From NCBI GenBank assembly GCA_016705955.1, contig JADJKO010000002.1:496001-560000 (forward strand): a DNA stretch of 64,000 nucleotides. Direction: 5' to 3'. The position numbers were made by a program, and so were the translations under genes. This stretch comes from Flavobacteriales bacterium (GTDB taxonomy: Bacteria > Bacteroidota > Bacteroidia > Flavobacteriales_F > PHOS-HE28). Shown here one piece after another: positions 40,260-50,200 of the stretch. The stretch's first letter is position 1. The number at the start of each line of letters is the position of its first letter. Under the pieces are notes generated by a model that saw only the letters and a list, made by a program, of their open reading frames with translations, searched no databases and was not told the origin of the DNA.

Positions 40260-43200
40260 CTATGAAAAGGCTTCCACCATTGGTCTCGGGACATGTGCGG
40301 TCCGTTCGGCAAGGCGCTGTGCGAGCACGGCTACTTGAGGTTCCAGGATCATGCTGTAATGATCACCCGGTACATGTTGTACATCCAGCCCACCGAGTGC
40401 TAAAGCCGACCAGCCCATCTCATCAGCGCCCGGGGAACCGGAAGCCTTGAACATGGTGAGCCTGCCCTTGTATGGTTTGGGCGTATACGCCATCACTGCG
40501 CGGTCGTAGGTGTCGATGATGTGAAAGTGCCGCAGTTTCGGGTTGGTGATGCGGCCACGCCTCTGTTCAAGCTTTACCAGCCGGCGCATGATCACGCGCT
40601 TCAACGGATCATACACGCGCTGTTCCTCCTTTGTCAGTTCCAGATACAGTGTGGGCGCATAGGTATCGAATAAGGCCAACATAGGAACCTCGTCCCCGGC
40701 CTCCATGAGCTGGCAGGCCATTTCATAGGCCACAATACCACCAAAGGAATATCCGCCAAGCAGGTATGGTCCTCGTGGTCGAACGTTCTTCATCTCCTGG
40801 ATGAACCGAGCAGCTATGGTCTCCACCGAGGTATAGCGCATGGGCAGCCCATCCTCACCTTGGTGGAAGAAGGCGTAGAACGGCATGTCATTCCCCATGT
40901 ACTTCGGTAGGAAGTAATTGGCCTCGTCCCCGTTCACACAGAAGAACGGAAGCCGATCGCCCAAGGGTTGTACCAAGCTGAGGTGTTCATTTACGGCCAC
41001 TGCGGCGCCGCTGTGAAGCAGCTCCGCGAACTGTGCGATGGTGGGTGCTTGGAAGATCACTTTCAATGGCAGGGCCTCACCGAACTGCGTCTCCACCCGT
41101 TGCATCAGCTGGATGGCGATCAAGGAGTGCCCGCCGATATCGAAGAAATTGTCGTGGATGCCGATCCCTTCGATGTTCAACACAGCGCCCCAGATCACGG
41201 CCAGTTTCTTCTCCCTGTCGGTGCGCGGTTCCACATGCTTCTCCTTGACGATGGCTACGCGGGTGGACGGCGCCGGAAGAGCCTTCCGGTCGATCTTGGC
41301 ATTGGCGGTCAAAGGGAGGGCTTCCAAGGCCACGAAGGCCGTGGGGACCATGTAACCGGGCATCTTCCCGCGCAGGTGTTCGCGTACATCATGGATGAAG
41401 CGATCGGTGGTCTCCTCGCTTTCCAGGTCCTTGGCATCCTTGGGCACGATGTAACACACGAGCTGCTTTTCCACCGGGCCGTCCTGCCTGGCCACCACCA
41501 CCTTGTCCTTCACACGGTCCATGTCGTTCAGTGCGTTCTCCACTTCGCCCAGTTCCACCCGGAAACCACGCACCTTCACCTGACCGTCAGCCCGGCCGAT
41601 GAACGCGATGTTACCGTCCGGGTGCCAGCGCACGATGTCACCGGTGCGGTAGAGCTTTGCTCCGGGAACGGTGGACCAAGGGTCATCGATGAAGCGTTCA
41701 GCGGTGAGGTCGTCGCGGTTCCAATAGCCCAGTGCCACTCCATCGCCGCCCGTGTATAACTCACCTTTTTGACCGATTGGCACGGGCTTGAGGTTCTCGT
41801 CCAGGACATACACCGTGGTGTTGTTCAGCGCTGGGCCGATGGGCACGCTGTCCGTGATGTCCGCCTCCTTGTCGATCTTGAAACAGGTGGTGAACGTGGT
41901 GTTCTCCGTGGGGCCGTAGCCGTTGATCAACACGCCGGGTCCCAATGCGCGCAGGGCCTTTTTCACATGAGGAACGCTCAGCACGTCCCCACCGGCCAGA
42001 ATGTGCCGAAGCCCGAGGAGCCCTTCAAGCTGGTCGTCCACCATCAGGTTGAACAGGCCGACGGTGAACCAGAGCGAGGTGACCTTGTGTCGCTTGATCG
42101 TATCGGAGATCTCTTGCAAGGTCGGTTTCGCCTGGGGTTGAAGCACCAGTCGACCGCCATTGAGCAATGCGCCCCAGATCTCCAGGGTGCTCAGGTCGAA
42201 GGAGATGTTGGACAGGTGCAAGAAGGCGAGGTCCGGACCGAAGGTCATGTAGTCCTGGTTCCGCACGAGCCTGATGATCCCGCGGTGCGGCACCACCACC
42301 CCCTTCGGTTTGCCCGTGCTGCCGCTCGTGTACATGATGTACCCGGGGGCATCAGGAAGCGTTGCGGGCATGTCCTGCGGTGCTGCAGGAAGGTCTTTCA
42401 TAAGCACGGCTTTGGCACCGTGTGGCGGCAAGGAATCCGCTAGGTCCGACTGCGTCAGCAGGATCTTCATGTTCGTGTCCGTGAGCATGAAGCCTAGCCG
42501 GTCTGCCGGGTAGGAAGGGTCAATCGGCACATAGCATCCTCCCGCACGGAGTACGGCAAGGGTGGCTACTATCAGGTCGATCGTGCGGTCCATGCAAAGT
42601 CCGACAGGCTCCCCCGGTCGCACGCCCAGTGCTACTAGGCCATTGCTTGCAGCATGCACGCGCTTTTGCAGTTCCGAATACGTAACCCGCTCGTCCAACA
42701 ATTCCACGGCGATGCTCTCGGGATAGGTCTTGGCGACCTCGTCGAACAGCGTGGCGATGTCGCTTCTTGGATAGGGCGTGGCCTTGCCTGCCCATTCGGT
42801 CGGCGGATAGTTCACCTCGCCATCAGAGGGAAGTTCATTGTCGGCCAGCTCTGCGATGGTGGCTGTGGGGGCGGCAATGACACCTTTGGCGATGCGCGCC
42901 AGCTGCTCCATCCAGTCATGCACGGTCGCTTCATCGAACAGATCCGTGTTGTAGCTCCATTCCAGGATGAGGTGGTCCTCGTTCCCGGTCATGTTCAGGA
43001 AGAGCTCGAAATTCTCGAAGGCGCGCGGATTGCTCGTGAAGCGATGCGCCAGCCCGTTGAAGGCCACGCCATCGTCCATGTTCATGTCCACGTTGAACAC
43101 GACCGGACAAAGCGGGATCCGGCCCGGCTCACGCGGCACGCGCAGCTTGTGTACCAAGGTGCCGAACGTGTAGCGTTGATTGTCGTAGGCATCGAGCACG

Positions 43201-44216
43201 GCGGTGCGGCGCTTCTTCAGATGTTCGCTGAAGCGGGTCTCCCCATCGATCCGGCTGCGCAGTGCCAGTAGGTTCACACAGTGGCCCACCAAGTGTTGCT
43301 GGCCCGTGTCGCTCTGGCCGGCAGCGGGAAGGCCCACCACCAGATCGTTATCACCGGTCAGCTTGTGCAGGAGCACCTCGAAGATGGTGAGCAGTGTGGT
43401 GACGAACGTGGCACCGTTACGGGTGGCGGTCTCTTTCAAGCCACGCACCAGTTCCGGCGGAAAGGCCAGGTCCAGCCGGTTGGCGGCGTAGGTTTTCTGT
43501 TTCGGGCGGGGTCGGTCCGTTGGAAGGTCGAGGCGTGGCAGGGGAGCGCTGAATAAGTCCAGCCAGTAGTTCTCCACGGCCGCATGTTCCGGTTGGTCCG
43601 TGAAGTCGGCCGCGGCCACGCTGTAGTCCCCGAAGGAAGGCGCTTCCGGAAGGTTCGCCGTGGTGCCGCTCTTGTCGGCGTTGTATAGGGCACTGATCTC
43701 GGCCATCATGATACCGAGGCTCCAGCCGTCGCAGACCGCGTGATGGGCGCTCAACCGCAGCAAGTGCTTGTCCGCAGCCGTCCGGATCAGCAGGTGGCGG
43801 AACAGGGGGCCTTTGTGCAGATCGAAGGTCCGCGTCATGTCCGCGTCGTCGATCGCTTTCAGTTTCCGCTGCTGCTCTTCAGTGCCCAGTGAGGCAAGGT
43901 CCACGAATTCGAACGATGTAGGGTCTTCTTTCCCCACGATCATCTGCATGCCGTTCGAGGTAACCGTGGCACGCAGGGAATCATGCCGCATCACCAGTTG
44001 GTGCAGGACGGTTTGCATCAACGACCGGTCGAGATCGCCGTTCAGTTCCAGGGTGATGCTCTCGTTGTATGCGCATGATGCATCATCACCCATTTCGGAG
44101 GACGTGATCACTTCACGTTGGCTTTCCGTGGTGGGGAAGCAACGCTCTATTTCCGGCCCGGTGAACGGATCGTGGTGGACGGATCCAATACGTATCTCAG
44201 GAATGAATTTCTCCAT
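40260..44216 (-). CDS. NRPS: condensation-adenylation-PCP-thioesterase
   Basis: 1318 residues. Condensation domain about 20-450 with HHAVCDG (His158, His159, Asp163). Adenylation about 480-985 with YTSGSTGKPKGVVVPH, core Asp673 in FDLSTLEIW and NGYGPTENTT. PCP about 1000-1070 with the carrier Ser1031 in DIGGHSLIAI. Thioesterase about 1080-1310 with Ser1157 in GGYSFGG and His1286. My by-eye substrate code is D-L-L-G-I-A-G-T-F-K, which I cannot assign. It condenses an amino acid with the product of the upstream megasynthase and releases it. It begins 36 bp after that gene. Confidence 0.92.
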   Translation of the reverse strand: MEKFIPEIRIGSVHHDPFTGPEIERCFPTTESQREVITSSEMGDDASCAYNESITLELNGDLDRSLMQTVLHQLVMRHDSLRATVTSNGMQMIVGKEDPTSFEFVDLASLGTEEQQRKLKAIDDADMTRTFDLHKGPLFRHLLIRTAADKHLLRLSAHHAVCDGWSLGIMMAEISALYNADKSGTTANLPEAPSFGDYSVAAADFTDQPEHAAVENYWLDLFSAPLPRLDLPTDRPRPKQKTYAANRLDLAFPPELVRGLKETATRNGATFVTTLLTIFEVLLHKLTGDNDLVVGLPAAGQSDTGQQHLVGHCVNLLALRSRIDGETRFSEHLKKRRTAVLDAYDNQRYTFGTLVHKLRVPREPGRIPLCPVVFNVDMNMDDGVAFNGLAHRFTSNPRAFENFELFLNMTGNEDHLILEWSYNTDLFDEATVHDWMEQLARIAKGVIAAPTATIAELADNELPSDGEVNYPPTEWAGKATPYPRSDIATLFDEVAKTYPESIAVELLDERVTYSELQKRVHAASNGLVALGVRPGEPVGLCMDRTIDLIVATLAVLRAGGCYVPIDPSYPADRLGFMLTDTNMKILLTQSDLADSLPPHGAKAVLMKDLPAAPQDMPATLPDAPGYIMYTSGSTGKPKGVVVPHRGIIRLVRNQDYMTFGPDLAFLHLSNISFDLSTLEIWGALLNGGRLVLQPQAKPTLQEISDTIKRHKVTSLWFTVGLFNLMVDDQLEGLLGLRHILAGGDVLSVPHVKKALRALGPGVLINGYGPTENTTFTTCFKIDKEADITDSVPIGPALNNTTVYVLDENLKPVPIGQKGELYTGGDGVALGYWNRDDLTAERFIDDPWSTVPGAKLYRTGDIVRWHPDGNIAFIGRADGQVKVRGFRVELGEVENALNDMDRVKDKVVVARQDGPVEKQLVCYIVPKDAKDLESEETTDRFIHDVREHLRGKMPGYMVPTAFVALEALPLTANAKIDRKALPAPSTRVAIVKEKHVEPRTDREKKLAVIWGAVLNIEGIGIHDNFFDIGGHSLIAIQLMQRVETQFGEALPLKVIFQAPTIAQFAELLHSGAAVAVNEHLSLVQPLGDRLPFFCVNGDEANYFLPKYMGNDMPFYAFFHQGEDGLPMRYTSVETIAARFIQEMKNVRPRGPYLLGGYSFGGIVAYEMACQLMEAGDEVPMLALFDTYAPTLYLELTKEEQRVYDPLKRVIMRRLVKLEQRRGRITNPKLRHFHIIDTYDRAVMAYTPKPYKGRLTMFKASGSPGADEMGWSALALGGLDVQHVPGDHYSMILEPQVAVLAQRLAERTAHVPRPMVEAFS

Positions 44217-44252
44217 ATCGACTTCCTTATCCGAAAGAATGCTCGGTCAATG

Positions 44253-47200
44253 TCAGTTTTGTTGCAAGACCATGGCGTACTTCCCTTCTCGTTCCGGATC
44301 AGGGATGAACCAAGCCGGTTCACCTTTTTCGGTGCGCCCGATGCGCGCGCCCGGCACAGGTGGCTCACTGCTTTGCATCACGCGCCGGTCGGCCTTTCGT
44401 GCGTGCCCGTTCAGCGAACTGTTCACCGTTTCGATCGGGTAGGTACGCTCCGGCATGAAGCCGCTCTCGCGCAATTCCTTGCAGGTCTTCTCCACTGTTG
44501 CAATGATGTGCTCCACGTCCGCAGTGGTATGTGCTGTGGTGAGGAAGTGCGGGAAGTCCAGCACGTGTACACCGTGGTAGCGCATCAGCATGAAGAAGAG
44601 TTCGGTGTAGTTGACGCTCTCGTCGTATTTCGTTTTGAACGCACTGCCGAAGTTCACCCAACGGTAGGGGAGTTGGTATTTGTCGAAGAGGCCATTCACG
44701 CGCTTGACCATATCGCTGGTCATGTCATTGATGCGTTCTTGCAACACAGGTCCCACCTCTTTCATGTGCAGCAGCGCTGCTTTTGCGGCGGCCATGGTGA
44801 GCGGATGCCGCACGAAGGTGCCTGCGAAATAGGTCACGCCGCTCGGCGGAACGCTGTCGTCACCGAACTGCCAGTAGCCGCCATCCAAGGCGTCCATCCA
44901 TTCGTGTGTGCCGATCATGGCGCCGATGGGCATGCCACCACCGATCACTTTGCCGTATGTGCCGATGTCCGCCTGAATGCCGAACAAGCCTTGTGCACCG
45001 TTCTGGTGCATGCGGAAGCCGGTGATCACCTCATCGAAGATCAAGGCTGCTCCATGTTGCTTGGTGATCGTGCGCACTTCGCGCAGGAAATCCACCGGAC
45101 GGAATTCCATGCGACGGCTCTGCACCGGTTCCACCAGAACGGCCGCCGCTTCGTGGCAACGCTCCTTGATGATCTGCAGGCTTTCGGGCGTGCCGTAGTC
45201 CAGGATCAGCATGTTCTGCACGGCCTCGGGCATGATGCCGGGCGCGCCGGGATAGCTCTTCTTGCTCTTGCTGCCGCGGATGATCACCTCGTCGTTGATG
45301 CCGTGGTAGCTGCCGCTGAAGGCGATGATCAAACTGCGACCGGTCACCGTGCGCGCCATGCGCATCGCGCCAAGCACCGCTTCGCTTCCGGTGTTGCACA
45401 CCGCCGCGCGTTCCCCGCCGGTGAGTTCGCACAGCAAACGCGATACGTCCGCCGCGAGTGGATGCATCGGCCCGATCTCCACGCCCGCATCGAGTTGCTT
45501 GTGGCAGGCCTCGCGGATGAAGTCCGGCATGTAGCCGAACATCGATGAACCGAAACCGCTGAGGATATCGACGTAGTGGTTACCGTCGATGTCGGTGAGG
45601 TGACAACCGCGGCTTTTGTCCACCACCACTTGGTAGGTGAGTTCCTTGGTCTGCGGCTTGAAGCCGGTCACCACGCGCGGGTCGGCCATCATCTGGCGGT
45701 TCTCTTGCGTAAAAGCCTTGCTCTTGGCGGTCTTCTTTGTGTAACGTGTCACGAAGGCATCGAACCACGCGCGCTGATGCGGCGACATGTCGTCCACCTT
45801 CTCCTTCACGATACGCGCTTGGGCACCGAAGACCTTCTTCAGTTCGGGTGCGTCCTCGAAGGCCGAGGTGGCAGGGGCAGGAGCAACAGCGCCCTTTCCA
45901 CTTGCTCCTGCACCTGCCCCTGTATTCGACCAGTGTGGCAGGATATGATCCGCCAGCTTGTCGAGGTTCGGCAACTCCTCGTTCAACTGACGGAAGCTCA
46001 CCTTCACGCCGAACTTCTTGCTCAGTGATGTCGCCACCTGCGTGAGGAAGAGCGAATCGAGACCCATCTCGAGGAAGGTCTCCTCGGGACTCGCCTCGGC
46101 GAGTTCAAGTCCGGAGCTTTCTTCAAGCAGGTGTTTGATCTGTGCGATCAGCGCTTCCTTCGGTGTAAGGTTCGCATCCGCGCCGTTCGGAACGGGTGCT
46201 TCAATAGTTGTGCTTGCGATCGCGCGGCCGCCATCGGCCACCATCGCAACGGGATCCACCCAGTGCCGTACTCGCTCGAAGGCGTAGGTCGGCAGGGAAA
46301 TGCGATGGCGCTCTTCTCGCTCGTAGAACTTGCTCCAATCGATCAGCACGCCGCTCTGCCAAAGGCCGCCGACGGCCTTCAGCACTTGCGTGAGTTCGTT
46401 GCCGTTACCTGCGGAATCCGTAAGCGACGATACCGCCGCTTGTTTCTTGGGATCGCTGCTTTGCTGGCGTGCGAGCGTTGTCGCTGTCGTGCGCGGGCCA
46501 ACCTCCAGCATCACACGATCCGCATCGCGCCACGCGAACTTCACGGCTTGCGCGAAACGCACCGTAGCGCGCAGGTGATCGCTCCAATACTTCGATGAAA
46601 CGGCCTCGTCATCCTTCAGCCATTCGGCCGTGACGGTGCTGATGATCGGAATGCGTGGTGCGTTCAACTTCACGCTCTCGATCACCTTCTTGTACGGCGC
46701 CACCATGGCATCCATCATCGGGCTGTGGAAGGCGTGGCTGGTCACGAGCAATTTGCAGGTGATGCCGCCCTTCTCCAGTTCCGCTTGCAGTTTGGCGATG
46801 GCCTCGTGGGGGCCGCTGGCCACGCACAGTTGCGGACCGTTGTTCGCAGCAAGGCTGCAGCCTTCCGGAAGCTTCTTCACGACATCTTCTTCCGCCGCGC
46901 GCACACTGAGCATGCCGCCTCCTGGCAGCTCCTGCATCATGCGGCTGCGGTTGGCGACAAGCGTCACGGCATCTTCCAGTGAGAATACGCCAGCGAGACA
47001 ACCCGCAGCGAATTCACCGATGCTGTGGCCCATCATCGCGTCGGGGACGATGCCCCAATGCATCCACAATTTCGCAAGGCTGTAATGCATGGTGAACAAC
47101 GAAGCCTGCGTGTAGATGGTCTGCTTCAGCTGCTCGGCGGCCTTCTCTTCGTCACCGGATTTCGGGAAGATGATGGCCTTGAGATCGACACCAAGTTCTT

Positions 47201-50200
47201 TGCTGAACAAGGTGCAGCACTGATCGAAGTGTTGCGCAAAGACCGGTTCGCTGGCATGCAGGTCGCGGCCCATGTGTACATACTGCGATCCCTGTCCGGG
47301 GAACATGAAGACCACGCCCGGCGCGGCTTCGTGCAACTCGCGCGTGCCGATCAGGTTCGGGTCCTTGTTCGCGATCGCGTCGATCACTTCGCCGTGACTT
47401 CCACCTACGATGAGTCGGCGGTGTTTGAACGAACGACGACCGAGCTGCAAGGTGAAGGCGGCGTCAGCGAGGGATCCGTTCGGATGTGCTTCGAGCCAGG
47501 CGCGGAGGTTCTCCGTCATGGCGTCGAGGGAGGTCTTGGTCTTCGCGCTGAGCATCAGCAATTGCTTGTTGCGTGATGGGCTCGAAGCAACGGCCACCGG
47601 TGGTTCAGTGAGAATGACGTGCGCGTTCGTGCCGCCTACGCCGAAGCTGGATACACCCGCGAAACGTTGCGTATTCGTGCGTGGCCATGCGATGTTGGCA
47701 TCGGCCACACGGAAGGGCGAGTTCGCAAAGTCGATCGCCGGGTTCGGCGTTTCGAAACCGATGTTGGAAGGGATCACTTCCTCGCGCAACGCAAGGGCGG
47801 TCTTGATCACGCCAGCGGCACCTGCAGCCGGTGTGAGGTGACCGATGTTGCTCTTGATGGAGCCGATCACGCAATGGTGACCTTTGGTTTTTCCACCGAA
47901 GGCGAGCGTCAGTGCCTCCACTTCGATCGGATCACCGAGCGGTGTTGCGGTACCGTGTGTTTCCACGTACGTGATCTGGTCCGGCGACACACCTGCATCC
48001 GCCTGCGCCATGGCGATCACATCGGCTTGGCCGCGTACGCTGGGTGCGGTGAAACTAGCCTTATCGCTGCCGTCGTTGTTCAGGGCCGCGCCTTTGATCG
48101 TGGCGTAGATGTGGTCGTTGTCTCGGATCGCATCATCCAGACGTTTCAATACGATGATGCCAACACCATCGCTGAAGCTGGTGCCTTTGCCTTCAGCATC
48201 GAAGGTGCGCGTACTGCCGTCGGGGCTGTACATGCCTCCGTCGTTGTACACGATGCCGCTGTTGAAGGGCACGGTCAGTGCGATGCCGCCCGCCAGCGCC
48301 ATGTCGCACTCGCCATCGCGCAGTGCCTTGAACGCTTGTGCGATCGCCACCAGCGATGTGCTGCACGCCGTGTGGATGCTCAACGCGGGACCGCGCAGGT
48401 CGAACTCGAACGCGAGACGGGTCGCGATATAGTCCTTCTCGTTGCCCGTCATCACCTGGAAATCACCGACCTGCTCGATGAGTTCCGGATGGCCGATGAC
48501 GTTGCGGGTGAAGTAGGTGTTGTTGCCCATGCCGGCGTACACGCCGATCAGGCCAGCGAATTGTGCTGGATCATAGGCGGCATCCTCCAACGCGGCCCAC
48601 GCCGTTTCGAGGAACACGCGTTGCTGCGGATCCATCAGCGCGGCCACTTTCGGGTTCACCCCGAAGAAGCCCGCGTCGAACTTGTCGGCATCGGTGATCA
48701 CGCCACGCGCTTTCACGTAGTCGGGATCGTTCTTCACCTCATCGGGAATGCTCGGGTCGATCTCCTCCACCGACCATGTGCTGATGCTGTTCTTCTTGTC
48801 GAGCAGGTTCTTCCAAAGCTCCTCGACGTTCGCGGCGCCGGGGAACCTTCCGGACATGCCGATGATAGCCACGTCACGCTTTGCGGACGATGCATGCATC
48901 GACCTTACGCGCTCCTTGGCCATCTCGGCAGGGGACACCGCACGGTCATTGCCTTCTAGAAAAGCCGCGCAGGCAGCGATCGTCGGGTGCTGATACAGTT
49001 TCACGATCGGCAGTTTCAGGCCATGCCCTTCGAGCTGCGCAACGCACTGTATGCTCAGCAGCGAGTTGCCACCGAGGTCGAAGAAGTTGTCATTGATACC
49101 CACGCGATCAATGCCGAGCAGATCGGCCCACACGTTGGCGAGCGTTTTCTGAACGGCCGATCGCGGGGCAGCAAAAGCGACGTCCAACTCAGGGCGCTTC
49201 ACATCCGGAGCAGGCAGCGCCTTGCGATCGATCTTGCCGCTGGGCGTGCGCGGTAGTTCCTTCACCGCTACGAAGGCGGAAGGCACCATGTAGTCGGGGA
49301 GGAGCGATGCGAGATGCTTGCGCAGATCGTTCACGCTCACCTCCTCTTTCGCGACGTAGTAACCCACGAGGCGCTTCAAGCCGGGACGGTCTTCGCGCAC
49401 GTTGGCGACGGCTTGTTCAATGGAGGCGTGCTTTTCCAACGCCACTTCCACTTCACCGAGTTCGATGCGATACCCGCGCACCTTCACCTGTCCATCGATG
49501 CGGCCTTTGTAGTCGATCTCGCCGTTGGATAGTTCCACTGCGCGGTCACCAGTGCGATACAAACGTCCACCGGCATCGAACGGATCCGCGAGGAAGCGCT
49601 CCGCCGTGAGATCATCGCGACCGATGTAGCCGGTGGCCACGCACGCGCCGCCGAGGTAGAGTTCGCCTTCCTCACCCTTCTTAACAGGCTTCATCGCCTC
49701 GTCGAGGATCAGCAGCTTCACGTTGTCGATCGCCTTGCCGATGTTCGGCAACGCAGGCCATTTGGCTGGATCGCCCTTCAACTCCAACTCACTCACCACG
49801 TGTCCTTCCGTCGGCCCGTACTGGTTGCAAAAGCGGCAACCCGGCAATTGCTTGAACAAGTTCGCGACTGCGGGAGTGATCTTCAATTGCTCGCCGCTGG
49901 TGAAGACTTCTTTTAATGATGCGGGTACTTCGCCGGTCCGTTCCACCGCTTCCGCGAGGTATTGCAGCGCAACGAAAGGCACGATGATGCGGTTGATCTT
50001 CTCCGTGATGATCTTGCGCAGAAGCTGTGTGCTGTTCAGGCGGTCCTCATCGGTGATCAACACCAACGTGCCGCCCTGCGCGAACGTGGCGAAGATCTCC
50101 TGGAAACTCACGTCGAAACTGATCGGCGCGAATTGCAGCGTGCGTTCTCCTTCCTTCAATACCGAAGTCCGTAGCTGCCACTGGATCAGATTCATCAACG

